A DNA stretch of 7,003 nucleotides. Source: Gemmatimonadota bacterium (GTDB lineage: Bacteria > Gemmatimonadota > Gemmatimonadetes > Longimicrobiales > UBA6960). Under the pieces are notes generated by a model. That model saw only the letters and a program-made list of their open reading frames with translations. It was not told the origin of the DNA and made no database searches. The position numbers were made by a program, and so were the translations under genes. The DNA is taken from the NCBI GenBank assembly GCA_002712565.1, contig PAUA01000015.1, positions 36,273-43,275 of the forward strand, given 5' to 3'. Below are positions 1 through 5,953 of the stretch, in pieces; position 1 is the first letter of the stretch; each line of letters opens with the position of its first letter.

Positions 1-87
1 AGCTACGACATGTTCACGAGCTACGAGGAGCGGGGAACCCGGTTTGCGGAGTTGGCCAAGGCCTCTTCAAGGGACGCAGAGCGCTGA
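1..87 (+). CDS. murD: MurD, UDP-N-acetylmuramoyl-L-alanine--D-glutamate ligase (C-terminal end only)
   Basis: This is the last 28 codons of a gene that begins left of the window; it is read in frame 1 and stops with TGA at 85-87. The visible peptide starts SYDMFTSYEERGTRF. This matches the conserved C-terminal end of MurD, where a segment of the type S-x-D-x-F-x-x-Y-x-x-R-G-x-x-F sits in the third (ligand-binding) domain. MurD adds D-glutamate to UDP-MurNAc-L-alanine in the cytoplasm, using ATP. Its position directly before ftsW is the standard dcw order and supports the call. The stop codon shares its last base with the ftsW start codon (TGATG), so the two are probably translationally coupled. 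The catalytic centre lies outside the window and cannot be checked. Confidence 0.88.
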   Translation, partial: SYDMFTSYEERGTRFAELAKASSRDAER

Positions 88-1286
88 TGGCCCGACCCGT
101 GGACGTGTCTCCGTCCGGGCCTCTGGCCCTGCCCATCACTGGTATAGGAAGTGGATGGGAGCCCGCCGCGATCATGACGCTCACACTCCTGCTCCTCTCC
201 CTCGGACTGGTCACACTGTATTCCGCCAGTGCCTTTCTCGCTCAGGGACAGGCCTTGCCGGATTACTACTACGTGCTCCGACAGGCGACCGGAGCGGCGG
301 CTGGCCTGGCCATTCTCGGCGTCTGTGCTTGGATCCCTCACGACCTTTGGCGACAGCTCTCGTTACCCATGGTCGTCGTGGCGTGGCTGCTCCTCATATT
401 CGTGATCTTGCCGAGCACCGAGACCATCGCGCCCTTGACCAACGGCGCACGCCGATGGATCCGCTTCGGCGGCCTGAGCCTGCAGCCGTCCGAGTTGGCC
501 AAGGTGGCCGTCGTTGTCTGGACGGCGGCACGCGCAGTTCGAAAGCAGGATGAGTTCTCGAGCCTGAGCCGAGGTCTGGTCCCGTTCCTCCTCGTATGGA
601 CTGCGTTGATGGTGCCGATCGCACTCGAGCCGGATCTATCGACGGCGTTGCTCGTGGGTGTGATCGGGTGTCTGATCGTCTACGTGGCGGGCGCTCGGCT
701 GACGCACTTTGTCTTCTTGGGTCTGCTCGCGGCTCCGGTGCTGTATAGCCAGTTGGACGTGGCTTTTCGGGCTCGCCGCGTGCTGGCGTACCTGAACCCT
801 TCGGCCGACCCGACCGGCGCCGGCTTCCAGGTGCAGCAGTCACTTCTCGCGTTCGGCTCTGGCGGCGTCGCCGGCGTGGGGTTTGGACAAGGCCGGCAGA
901 AGTTCGGATTTCTTCCTGAGGCTCACAACGATTTCATTTTCGCGATGATCGGGGAGGAGTGGGGACTGATCGGTGTCACGGCGACGGTACTCCTCTATCT
1001 GCTCCTGATTCTGATCGGCTTTCGTGTCGCGTCTCGTGCTCCCGACCTCTTCGGACAGCTGCTGGCGGTTGGCCTGACCAGCACGATTGCCCTGCAGGCC
1101 ATCCTTCACATGGCCGTGGGGCTGCGTTTGGTGCCGGCCACGGGCTTGGTGCTACCGCTGATCTCCTACGGACGCTCGCACTTGGTGGTCACGCTGGCCT
1201 GTTTGGGGATTCTCATGAGCATCTCCCGGGCGAGCGGCCTTCACGGCAGGGGTACCCCGCCCGTGAGAAGGAGGGCCCGTGCATGA
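87..1286 (+). CDS. ftsW: FtsW, SEDS-family septal peptidoglycan glycosyltransferase
   Basis: A 399-residue polytopic membrane protein of about ten hydrophobic segments, the usual size for FtsW. SEDS proteins polymerise lipid II into glycan strands at the division site, together with a class b PBP. Visible family landmarks are LYSAS near 44-48, NGARRWI at 119-125 followed by LQPSELAK at 132-139, EPDLSTALL at 181-189, and FLPEAHNDFIFA at 275-286. The Asp of the last motif (D282) aligns with the residue considered catalytic in SEDS enzymes. The RLVPATGLVLPLISYG segment follows at 347-362. The canonical SYGGSS is SYGRSH here (360-365). About 30 polar residues precede the first membrane segment, and the tail is basic (RRRARA). 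The ATG at 87 was chosen for its 1-nt overlap with the murD stop; an AAGGGA about 12 nt upstream is only a weak ribosome site, so coupling is likely. RodA is the alternative, but the dcw context strongly favours FtsW. Confidence 0.95.
   Translation: MARPVDVSPSGPLALPITGIGSGWEPAAIMTLTLLLLSLGLVTLYSASAFLAQGQALPDYYYVLRQATGAAAGLAILGVCAWIPHDLWRQLSLPMVVVAWLLLIFVILPSTETIAPLTNGARRWIRFGGLSLQPSELAKVAVVVWTAARAVRKQDEFSSLSRGLVPFLLVWTALMVPIALEPDLSTALLVGVIGCLIVYVAGARLTHFVFLGLLAAPVLYSQLDVAFRARRVLAYLNPSADPTGAGFQVQQSLLAFGSGGVAGVGFGQGRQKFGFLPEAHNDFIFAMIGEEWGLIGVTATVLLYLLLILIGFRVASRAPDLFGQLLAVGLTSTIALQAILHMAVGLRLVPATGLVLPLISYGRSHLVVTLACLGILMSISRASGLHGRGTPPVRRRARA
1268..1274 (+). promoter_or_regulatory. Shine-Dalgarno site of murG
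   Basis: AAGGAGG lies inside the last codons of ftsW, four bases before the GTG at 1279. It is the strongest ribosome-binding site in the window, and it decides the murG start: no in-frame ATG lies near the first glycine-rich loop, so the GTG must be used. Confidence 0.85.
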
Positions 1287-2436
1287 GGGTCCAGTCGTGG
1301 TCTTCGCCGGAGGCGGCACTGGGGGCCACCTCTACCCGGCTCTGGCAATTGCGGACGAACTCCTGCGGCAACGTCCGGACGTGCGGGCGTTCTTCCTCGG
1401 TGCACGCAGGGGGATCGAGGCTCGGGTGCTCCCAGAGCGGTCGCTGGATCATCAACTCCTTCCCGTACGAGGGATCCATCGCGGCGAATGGTGGTCGAAT
1501 CTGGGAGTTCCCTTTGCTCTCGTGTCCTCGTTGGCGTCCACGCTCGGAATCCATGGTCGAATCCGTCCGGAGTTGGTCGTGGTGACGGGTGGTTACGCCG
1601 GTGCCCCTGCGGGCTTGGTGGCGGTCGCCATGGGGACACCGCTGGTGCTCCAGGAGCAGAACGCATGGCCCGGAGTCACGACTCGTCTCTTGTCGCGGTG
1701 GGCAGCGCAGGTACACCTCGGGTTTGCCGAGGCGTTGGCGAAATTACCCGCTCGTGCACGGAAGGTGTCGCGGGTTTCAGGGTGTCCGATCCGAACCCTT
1801 CCCGAGAACGTGCCCGACCGGCGAGATGTGCTTCTAGACATGGGATTCGAGCCGCATCGGAAGCTCCTGCTGGTGACCGGCGGAAGCCAAGGATCCCTTG
1901 CGCTGAACGAGTTGATGCTGGAAGCCGTCAGGTCCGTGGCCGCCGGAGAGCGTGCCGCCTTGGATGAATGGCAGGTGATCTGGATGACGGGCCCGACCCA
2001 CCACGCCTCGATCATCGAAGAGCTCTCTTCGTGTGGGGACCCGCAATGGGTCCGAGCGGTTCCATACATCGGGGACATGCCTCGGGTTCAGGGCGCTACG
2101 AATCTTGCGCTGTCGCGGGCGGGCGCCATGACCACCTCGGAGTTCTTGGCCTGGGGAGTACCAGCCATCTTGGTACCGCTTCCCACCTCCGCTGAGAATC
2201 ACCAAGCGCTGAATGCTCATGCGCTGCAAGAGGCGGGGGCCGCCGTATACCTGGATCAGGAGGGACTGACGGCGGAGGTGTTGTGGGCGACCATCGCCGG
2301 TTTGGCGGAGGACCCTCAGGCGCTCGCCACCATGAGTGAGCGCGCACGGGAGCGCAGCCGGCCGGACGCCACTTCCGACATCGTCGGCGAGATCGTGGGC
2401 TTGCTTCCGGATCCCAAGCCGGGTGGTGGCCAATGA
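1279..2436 (+). CDS. murG: MurG, undecaprenyl-PP-MurNAc-pentapeptide-UDPGlcNAc GlcNAc transferase
   Basis: A 385-residue GT-B fold glycosyltransferase that transfers GlcNAc from UDP-GlcNAc to lipid I, making lipid II on the inner face of the cytoplasmic membrane. The N-terminal acceptor domain carries GGGTGGH at 11-17, including the conserved His17, then GGYAGAP at 104-110 and QEQNAWPG at 125-132. The C-terminal donor domain carries TGGSQGSLALN at 200-210. It also has SRAGAMTTSE at 279-288, whose glutamate corresponds to the nucleotide-sugar ribose contact, and AENHQALNA at 305-313, which holds the GlcNAc-binding Gln equivalent. The length is slightly above the usual 350-370 residues, mainly from a proline- and glycine-rich tail. 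The start is GTG at 1279, set by the AAGGAGG site just upstream and by the position of the first glycine loop. It overlaps ftsW by 8 nt and murC by 4 nt. No key residue appears to be missing. Confidence 0.96.
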   Translation: MHEGPVVVFAGGGTGGHLYPALAIADELLRQRPDVRAFFLGARRGIEARVLPERSLDHQLLPVRGIHRGEWWSNLGVPFALVSSLASTLGIHGRIRPELVVVTGGYAGAPAGLVAVAMGTPLVLQEQNAWPGVTTRLLSRWAAQVHLGFAEALAKLPARARKVSRVSGCPIRTLPENVPDRRDVLLDMGFEPHRKLLLVTGGSQGSLALNELMLEAVRSVAAGERAALDEWQVIWMTGPTHHASIIEELSSCGDPQWVRAVPYIGDMPRVQGATNLALSRAGAMTTSEFLAWGVPAILVPLPTSAENHQALNAHALQEAGAAVYLDQEGLTAEVLWATIAGLAEDPQALATMSERARERSRPDATSDIVGEIVGLLPDPKPGGGQ

Positions 2437-3875
2437 TCGCACTTCATCCGGACTCGAGCTTCGTGAACGCGCCATCGGACGAGCGTGATCTCCGCCGGCT
2501 CTCGAACGAGGGGCGAGTGCACTTCATGGGCGTGGGGGGTGCCGGCATGTGTGCGCTGGCCGAACTATTCGCGAAGCTCGGCGGCAGCGTGTCGGGGTGT
2601 GACCTCCGGCCGGGATCGAGCACAGACAAGCTCCGGGCCCTGGACGTACAAATACACGAGGGGCACGAGGCGAGTCACGTGGAGGGGGCGTCGGCTCTCG
2701 TCGTCAGCTCGGCCGTCCCAACGGACCACCCGGAGATACAGGAGGCGCTGGACCGGGGGATTCCGGTCTTCAAGCGAGCGGAGGCCTTGGGCCAGTGGGT
2801 CAATCAGGGTCGCGTGCTGGCGGTTGCTGGCACACACGGCAAGACCTCCACCACGGCGATGGCAACGGAGATTCTCGCCGCAGCGGGGATGGATCCGACT
2901 GGCCTTGTCGGCGGCCGCGTGTCGGCTTGGGGCGGTAACCTTCGGAGCGGCGGCGATCTCTATGTGGTCGAGGCTGATGAATACGACCGGTCATTCCTGC
3001 AGCTGAAGCCCGCAGTGGCCGTCGTGACCAACGTCGAGGCCGACCACCTCGACATCTACGGTGCCCTCAAAGGTGTCATGAAGGCTTTTCGGGAGTTCCT
3101 CGAGGGCCTTCTGCCAGACGGGTCGGCCGTCATCTGTGCGGACGATCACGGGGCGAGCAGGCTCGTCACCGGCTTCGAGTCTCGAGTGCGTACTTACGGT
3201 CGGAGCGCGGGCGCGCATATACGCGCGGTGGACGTCGAGGCTAGAGAGAGCGGCATGGATTTCCGGGTGATCGACGAGGGTGTCGACCGCGGGACCTTCC
3301 GGCTCCAGGTGCCCGGAGTTCACAATCTGCTGAATGCGCTGGGCGCCGCAGCTGCGGCTCGGTGCTTCGGGGTGGATTGGAGCACCGTGCACGACGGGCT
3401 CAGCGCCTATGAGGGTGTTGAGAGGAGATTCGAAACGGTCGGGCTGGGGCGGGGGATCCTGATCGTGGACGACTACGCGCACCACCCCTCAGAGATCCAC
3501 GCTACGCTGGCGGCTGCGCGGGGCGCCCACCCGGGCCGACGGATCGTGGCTGTTTTTCAACCGCACCTGTTCACGCGCACACGGGATTTTGCCGATGAGT
3601 TCGGAGAAGCGCTTTCCGCAGCCGACTCGATCTGGGTCACCGACGTGTTTCCGGCCCGCGAGAATCCAATCGAGGGCGTAACGGGCGAGATGGTCGCCCT
3701 CGCAGCTGAGCGGGCGGGCGCCCAGGTGCGTTATCACGCCGACGTGAACACCCTGGCGGACACCCTCGCGGAAGAGCTCGCGTCGGATGACCTCCTCCTT
3801 ACGATGGGTGCAGGGTCGATCGACCGCGTGGCGTACGAAGTCCTGGCACGCCTTGAGGAGCCGCCTGATGCGTAA
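2433..3875 (+). CDS. murC: MurC, UDP-N-acetylmuramate--L-alanine ligase
   Basis: A 480-residue Mur ligase, close to the usual MurC size, that adds L-alanine to UDP-MurNAc with ATP as the first peptide-building step in the cytoplasm. Domain 1 is a Rossmann-like UDP-binding fold with HFMGVGGAGM at 30-39 and VVSSAVP at 90-96. Domain 2 is the ATPase: P-loop GTHGKTST at 133-140, VEADEYD at 179-185, and NVEADHLD at 200-207. HNLLNALGA at 297-305 and YEGVERRFE at 326-334 lead into domain 3, which has DDYAHHPSEI at 346-355 and QPHLFTRT at 376-383. YEGVERRFE and DDYAHHP separate MurC from MurD, MurE and MurF. The ATG at 2433 overlaps the murG stop in an ATGA arrangement; the ribosome site is weak (GGTGG). 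A GTG at 2463 is a less likely alternative start, which would remove ten residues of a 28-residue lead before the first loop. Confidence 0.97.
   Translation: MIALHPDSSFVNAPSDERDLRRLSNEGRVHFMGVGGAGMCALAELFAKLGGSVSGCDLRPGSSTDKLRALDVQIHEGHEASHVEGASALVVSSAVPTDHPEIQEALDRGIPVFKRAEALGQWVNQGRVLAVAGTHGKTSTTAMATEILAAAGMDPTGLVGGRVSAWGGNLRSGGDLYVVEADEYDRSFLQLKPAVAVVTNVEADHLDIYGALKGVMKAFREFLEGLLPDGSAVICADDHGASRLVTGFESRVRTYGRSAGAHIRAVDVEARESGMDFRVIDEGVDRGTFRLQVPGVHNLLNALGAAAAARCFGVDWSTVHDGLSAYEGVERRFETVGLGRGILIVDDYAHHPSEIHATLAAARGAHPGRRIVAVFQPHLFTRTRDFADEFGEALSAADSIWVTDVFPARENPIEGVTGEMVALAAERAGAQVRYHADVNTLADTLAEELASDDLLLTMGAGSIDRVAYEVLARLEEPPDA
3855..3860 (+). promoter_or_regulatory. Shine-Dalgarno site of ftsQ
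   Basis: GAGGAG sits seven bases before the ATG at 3868, within the 3' end of murC. It supports that start over an in-frame ATG at 3787, which would bury 81 more bases inside murC and add a charged non-homologous lead in front of the membrane segment. Confidence 0.75.
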
Positions 3876-4650
3876 GCTGCTCCGTGTTGTCGCCCTGTGG
3901 GGAACGATGGCCGGAGGTGTGGCGCTGGCCGTCGCGTGGCTTCCGGACGCCCTCGCTGAGCTCGAGTTGTTCCGGGCCCGCGAGTACAAGGTCGTCGGAA
4001 CTCGCCTCCTCGAGAAGAAGCAGGTCTTGGCCGCGGCGGAGATTTCACCGTTCCTCAGCGTGTTCGATGATTTGACGCCGATAGAGCAACGTCTCGCACA
4101 GCATCCGCTGGTCAGGCGCGCCCACGTCACCACGGAGCTTCCGGCGACCCTTGTGGTCACGATCGAAGAGCGGGTTCCGGTTGGGTTTGTGGTGAGTCCG
4201 GTGCTCGAACCGGTGGATCGGGATGGAGAGGTCCTCCCGCTGGATCCGGTCGAACAGGGGTTGGATCTCCCCGTCCTGATCGGGGCGGGGGGGGCAGCCG
4301 CCCTATCACCTTCCCAGCGGCGGATTCTGGCGATGGAGGCGGACCGGCTCGCGTCGGATGATCCCACGTTCCTGGCCACCGTCTCGGAGATTGCGATCGA
4401 TGCCCGGGGAGACGTGACTGCGGTGGTGACCGAGTTGGTGAGCGGGGACCTTCTCCTTCGATTCCGTCCGCCACTCTCGCACCGGCGACTCCATGACGGC
4501 CTCACTGTATTGGAGGATGCCATTCACCGCCGCCCTGATCAAAGAGCCGCCGTGCTCGATCTTCGGTTCGAGGATCAGGTGGTGGTTGGGTATGCTGAGC
4601 AGGGCACCCGGCTTCGGTCCGAGGTGTCGGCCCCGAGGAGCGATCAGTAG
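3868..4650 (+). CDS. ftsQ: FtsQ/DivIB, divisome protein with POTRA domain
   Basis: A 260-residue bitopic membrane protein of the FtsQ/DivIB family, which bridges early cytoplasmic and late periplasmic division proteins by binding FtsB and FtsL. A very short cytoplasmic tail (MRK) is followed by one membrane segment at about 4-24. A POTRA domain follows at about 37-107: it opens with the strand YKVVGTRLL, and has a helix with IEQRLAQHPLVRRAHV at 72-87 and the strand LPATLVVTIEERVPVGF at 91-107. The beta-rich C-terminal domain closes with VLDLRFEDQVVVGY at 229-242, the usual FtsQ ending. Sequence conservation in this family is low, so the call rests on the architecture, the LPATLVVTIEERVPV signature and the position between murC and ftsA. 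It overlaps murC by 8 nt and abuts ftsA with no gap. An eight-G run lies in codons for residues 140-142, and the frame is intact through it. Confidence 0.9.
   Translation: MRKLLRVVALWGTMAGGVALAVAWLPDALAELELFRAREYKVVGTRLLEKKQVLAAAEISPFLSVFDDLTPIEQRLAQHPLVRRAHVTTELPATLVVTIEERVPVGFVVSPVLEPVDRDGEVLPLDPVEQGLDLPVLIGAGGAAALSPSQRRILAMEADRLASDDPTFLATVSEIAIDARGDVTAVVTELVSGDLLLRFRPPLSHRRLHDGLTVLEDAIHRRPDQRAAVLDLRFEDQVVVGYAEQGTRLRSEVSAPRSDQ
4635..4640 (+). promoter_or_regulatory. Shine-Dalgarno site of ftsA
   Basis: GAGGAG lies ten bases before the ATG at 4651, inside the last codons of ftsQ. The ATG follows the ftsQ TAG directly, so terminating ribosomes could reinitiate here. Confidence 0.65.
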
Positions 4651-5880
4651 ATGCAGTCGATTTTGATCGCCGGTGTCGATCTCGGCACGACCAAAACTTG
4701 CGCGGTGATCGCGGAGGTCCACGAAGACCCGTGCCTCCGAAAGGACCTCAAGATTCTCGGGGTGGGGCAGGCTCCGAGCCTAGGGATGCGGGACATCGTC
4801 ACCCATGTCGAAGGCGCGACCCAATCCGTGAAAGCGGCAATGGAAGAGGCTGAGCTCATGGCCGGCGCGAAGGTGGATCGGGTGTATGTGGGAATTAGCG
4901 GTGAGCATGTCCGGGCAGCTACGTCTCCGGGCGTCGTCGCCGTTACGGACGATGAGATCTCGGCCTTCGATCTACGCCGTGTTCACGAGGTGGCTCGCGC
5001 CGTTGCCCATCCGCCCGATCGTGAACTCCTGCACGCCATCCCACAGGATTACATCGTGGATAGCCGCGCTGGGATCAAGGATCCGGTGGGGATGGTGGGC
5101 ACCAGGCTCGAGGCGGAGATCTATCTCGTGACTTGCACCTCATCGGCGGCCGAGAACATCAGGAAGTCGGTCCAGCGGGCGGGTTACCGAGTTCAGGAAT
5201 TGGTGCTCGAATCCCTTGCGGCGGCCCGGTCGGTCCTCACTGAGGATGAGAAGGAAGTGGGCGTCGCAATGGTCGAGCTCGGTGCTTGTACTACCAACCT
5301 TGCAGTCTATTGCGACGGCGAACTCCGACATCTTGCGGTCCTCCCCTTTGGGGGAGCCACGGTTACGAACGATCTCGTGAGGGGCTTGTCGATTCCCTTT
5401 GCCGAAGCCAAGCGGGCGAAGGAGCAGTTTGGTGTGGCGTTCGCCCAACTCGTGGATCCGCAGGAGACGGTGGAGTTGCCGGGCCCGAGCCCGGGGCAGA
5501 TCAGGCATGTCGCCCGGGAACTGATTGCCCACGTCGTCGAGCAACGTCTCGACGAGATGTTCGGCCTGGTCCACGCCGAGCTGGAGGCTGAAGGCCTGTT
5601 GAACAAGCTGGGGGCGGGCATCGTGCTCACCGGAGGCGCGTCGACCTCGTATGGAACCGTGGAACTGGCTCAGCAGGTGTTCGCGGCACCCGTACGCAGT
5701 GGTGTCCCGGGCGAAGGGCTGGCAGTTCTCGCCGACTCCGTTGGAAGGCCGAAGTTCGCGACGGCTGCAGGACTCGTGCTGTACGGCGCCGACCGGTACG
5801 ACGAAACGGGGGATGGCGCCTCGACACTCACTTCCGGCCTGGTGTCGAAGGTCTGGTCGTGGCTGAAGGAATTCTTGTAG
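4651..5880 (+). CDS. ftsA: FtsA, actin-like membrane anchor of the Z ring
   Basis: A 409-residue actin/Hsp70-fold protein, typical for FtsA, which tethers FtsZ polymers to the cytoplasmic membrane and recruits later division proteins. The phosphate-1 loop is AGVDLGTTKTCAVI at 7-20. The FtsA-specific 1C (SHS2) insertion covers about 80-165 and ends with QDYIVDSRAGIKDPVGMVG at 132-150. The adenosine motif GAGIVLTGGAS is at 321-331, followed by the terminal KFATAAGLVLYG at 368-379. The protein ends in a likely amphipathic membrane-targeting helix (LVSKVWSWLKEFL, 397-409) after a linker of about 16 residues. The phosphate-2 motif, normally D-x-G-G-G-T-T-D, reads ELGACTTN at 209-216, which is unusual. 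The start is ATG 4651, directly after the ftsQ TAG. A hairpin begins on the base after its stop. The gene pairs with ftsZ downstream. Identity is secure; nucleotide handling is uncertain. Confidence 0.96.
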   Translation: MQSILIAGVDLGTTKTCAVIAEVHEDPCLRKDLKILGVGQAPSLGMRDIVTHVEGATQSVKAAMEEAELMAGAKVDRVYVGISGEHVRAATSPGVVAVTDDEISAFDLRRVHEVARAVAHPPDRELLHAIPQDYIVDSRAGIKDPVGMVGTRLEAEIYLVTCTSSAAENIRKSVQRAGYRVQELVLESLAAARSVLTEDEKEVGVAMVELGACTTNLAVYCDGELRHLAVLPFGGATVTNDLVRGLSIPFAEAKRAKEQFGVAFAQLVDPQETVELPGPSPGQIRHVARELIAHVVEQRLDEMFGLVHAELEAEGLLNKLGAGIVLTGGASTSYGTVELAQQVFAAPVRSGVPGEGLAVLADSVGRPKFATAAGLVLYGADRYDETGDGASTLTSGLVSKVWSWLKEFL

Positions 5881-5908
5881 TGCTCCGACGAACGAATGAC
5901 TCGGAGCA
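5881..5908 (+). repeat. Perfect 8-bp inverted repeat (RNA hairpin) after ftsA
   Basis: TGCTCCGA at 5881-5888 and TCGGAGCA at 5901-5908 are exact reverse complements around a 12-base loop. The first arm starts on the base after the ftsA stop codon. No T-run follows the second arm (next bases TCGAGCTTG), so it does not look like a complete intrinsic terminator. It may be an mRNA processing, stability or partial attenuation element that sets ftsA and ftsZ output apart, but the function is inferred. Confidence 0.6.
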
Positions 5909-5941
5909 TCGAGCTTGAATCAGACCGAACCACCCATTCAT

Positions 5942-5946
5942 GGGAG
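5942..5946 (+). promoter_or_regulatory. Shine-Dalgarno site of ftsZ
   Basis: GGGAG lies seven bases before the ATG at 5954 and decides the ftsZ start over the ATG at 5957 and the internal ATG at 5999, which has no such site. Its three Gs overlap a short CCCA/TGGG inverted repeat (5933-5944). Confidence 0.65.
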
Positions 5947-5953
5947 CCAAATC

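Noticed and set aside
3205..3232. GC-rich near-palindrome around CATATA in murC
   Set aside because: It lies within conserved coding sequence, is imperfect, and is readily explained by GC-rich codons.
3787..3867. 27-codon upstream extension of ftsQ within murC
   Set aside because: It would overlap murC by 89 nt, has no ribosome site, and places a non-homologous charged lead before the membrane segment; ATG 3868 has GAGGAG at good spacing.
3489..4523. Long minus-strand open frame (344 codons) opposite murC and ftsQ
   Set aside because: Its translation is rich in Ser, Arg and Thr with no recognisable motif, and it spans two secure + strand genes; it is a product of GC-rich codon bias on the opposite strand.
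5881..5920. Intrinsic terminator between ftsA and ftsZ
   Set aside because: The stem is perfect but no T-run follows, and ftsZ is expected to be at least partly cotranscribed.
5915..5943. Possible promoter for ftsZ with TTGAAT as a -35 box
   Set aside because: No acceptable -10 hexamer lies at 16-18 bases spacing (the sequence there is TCATGG).
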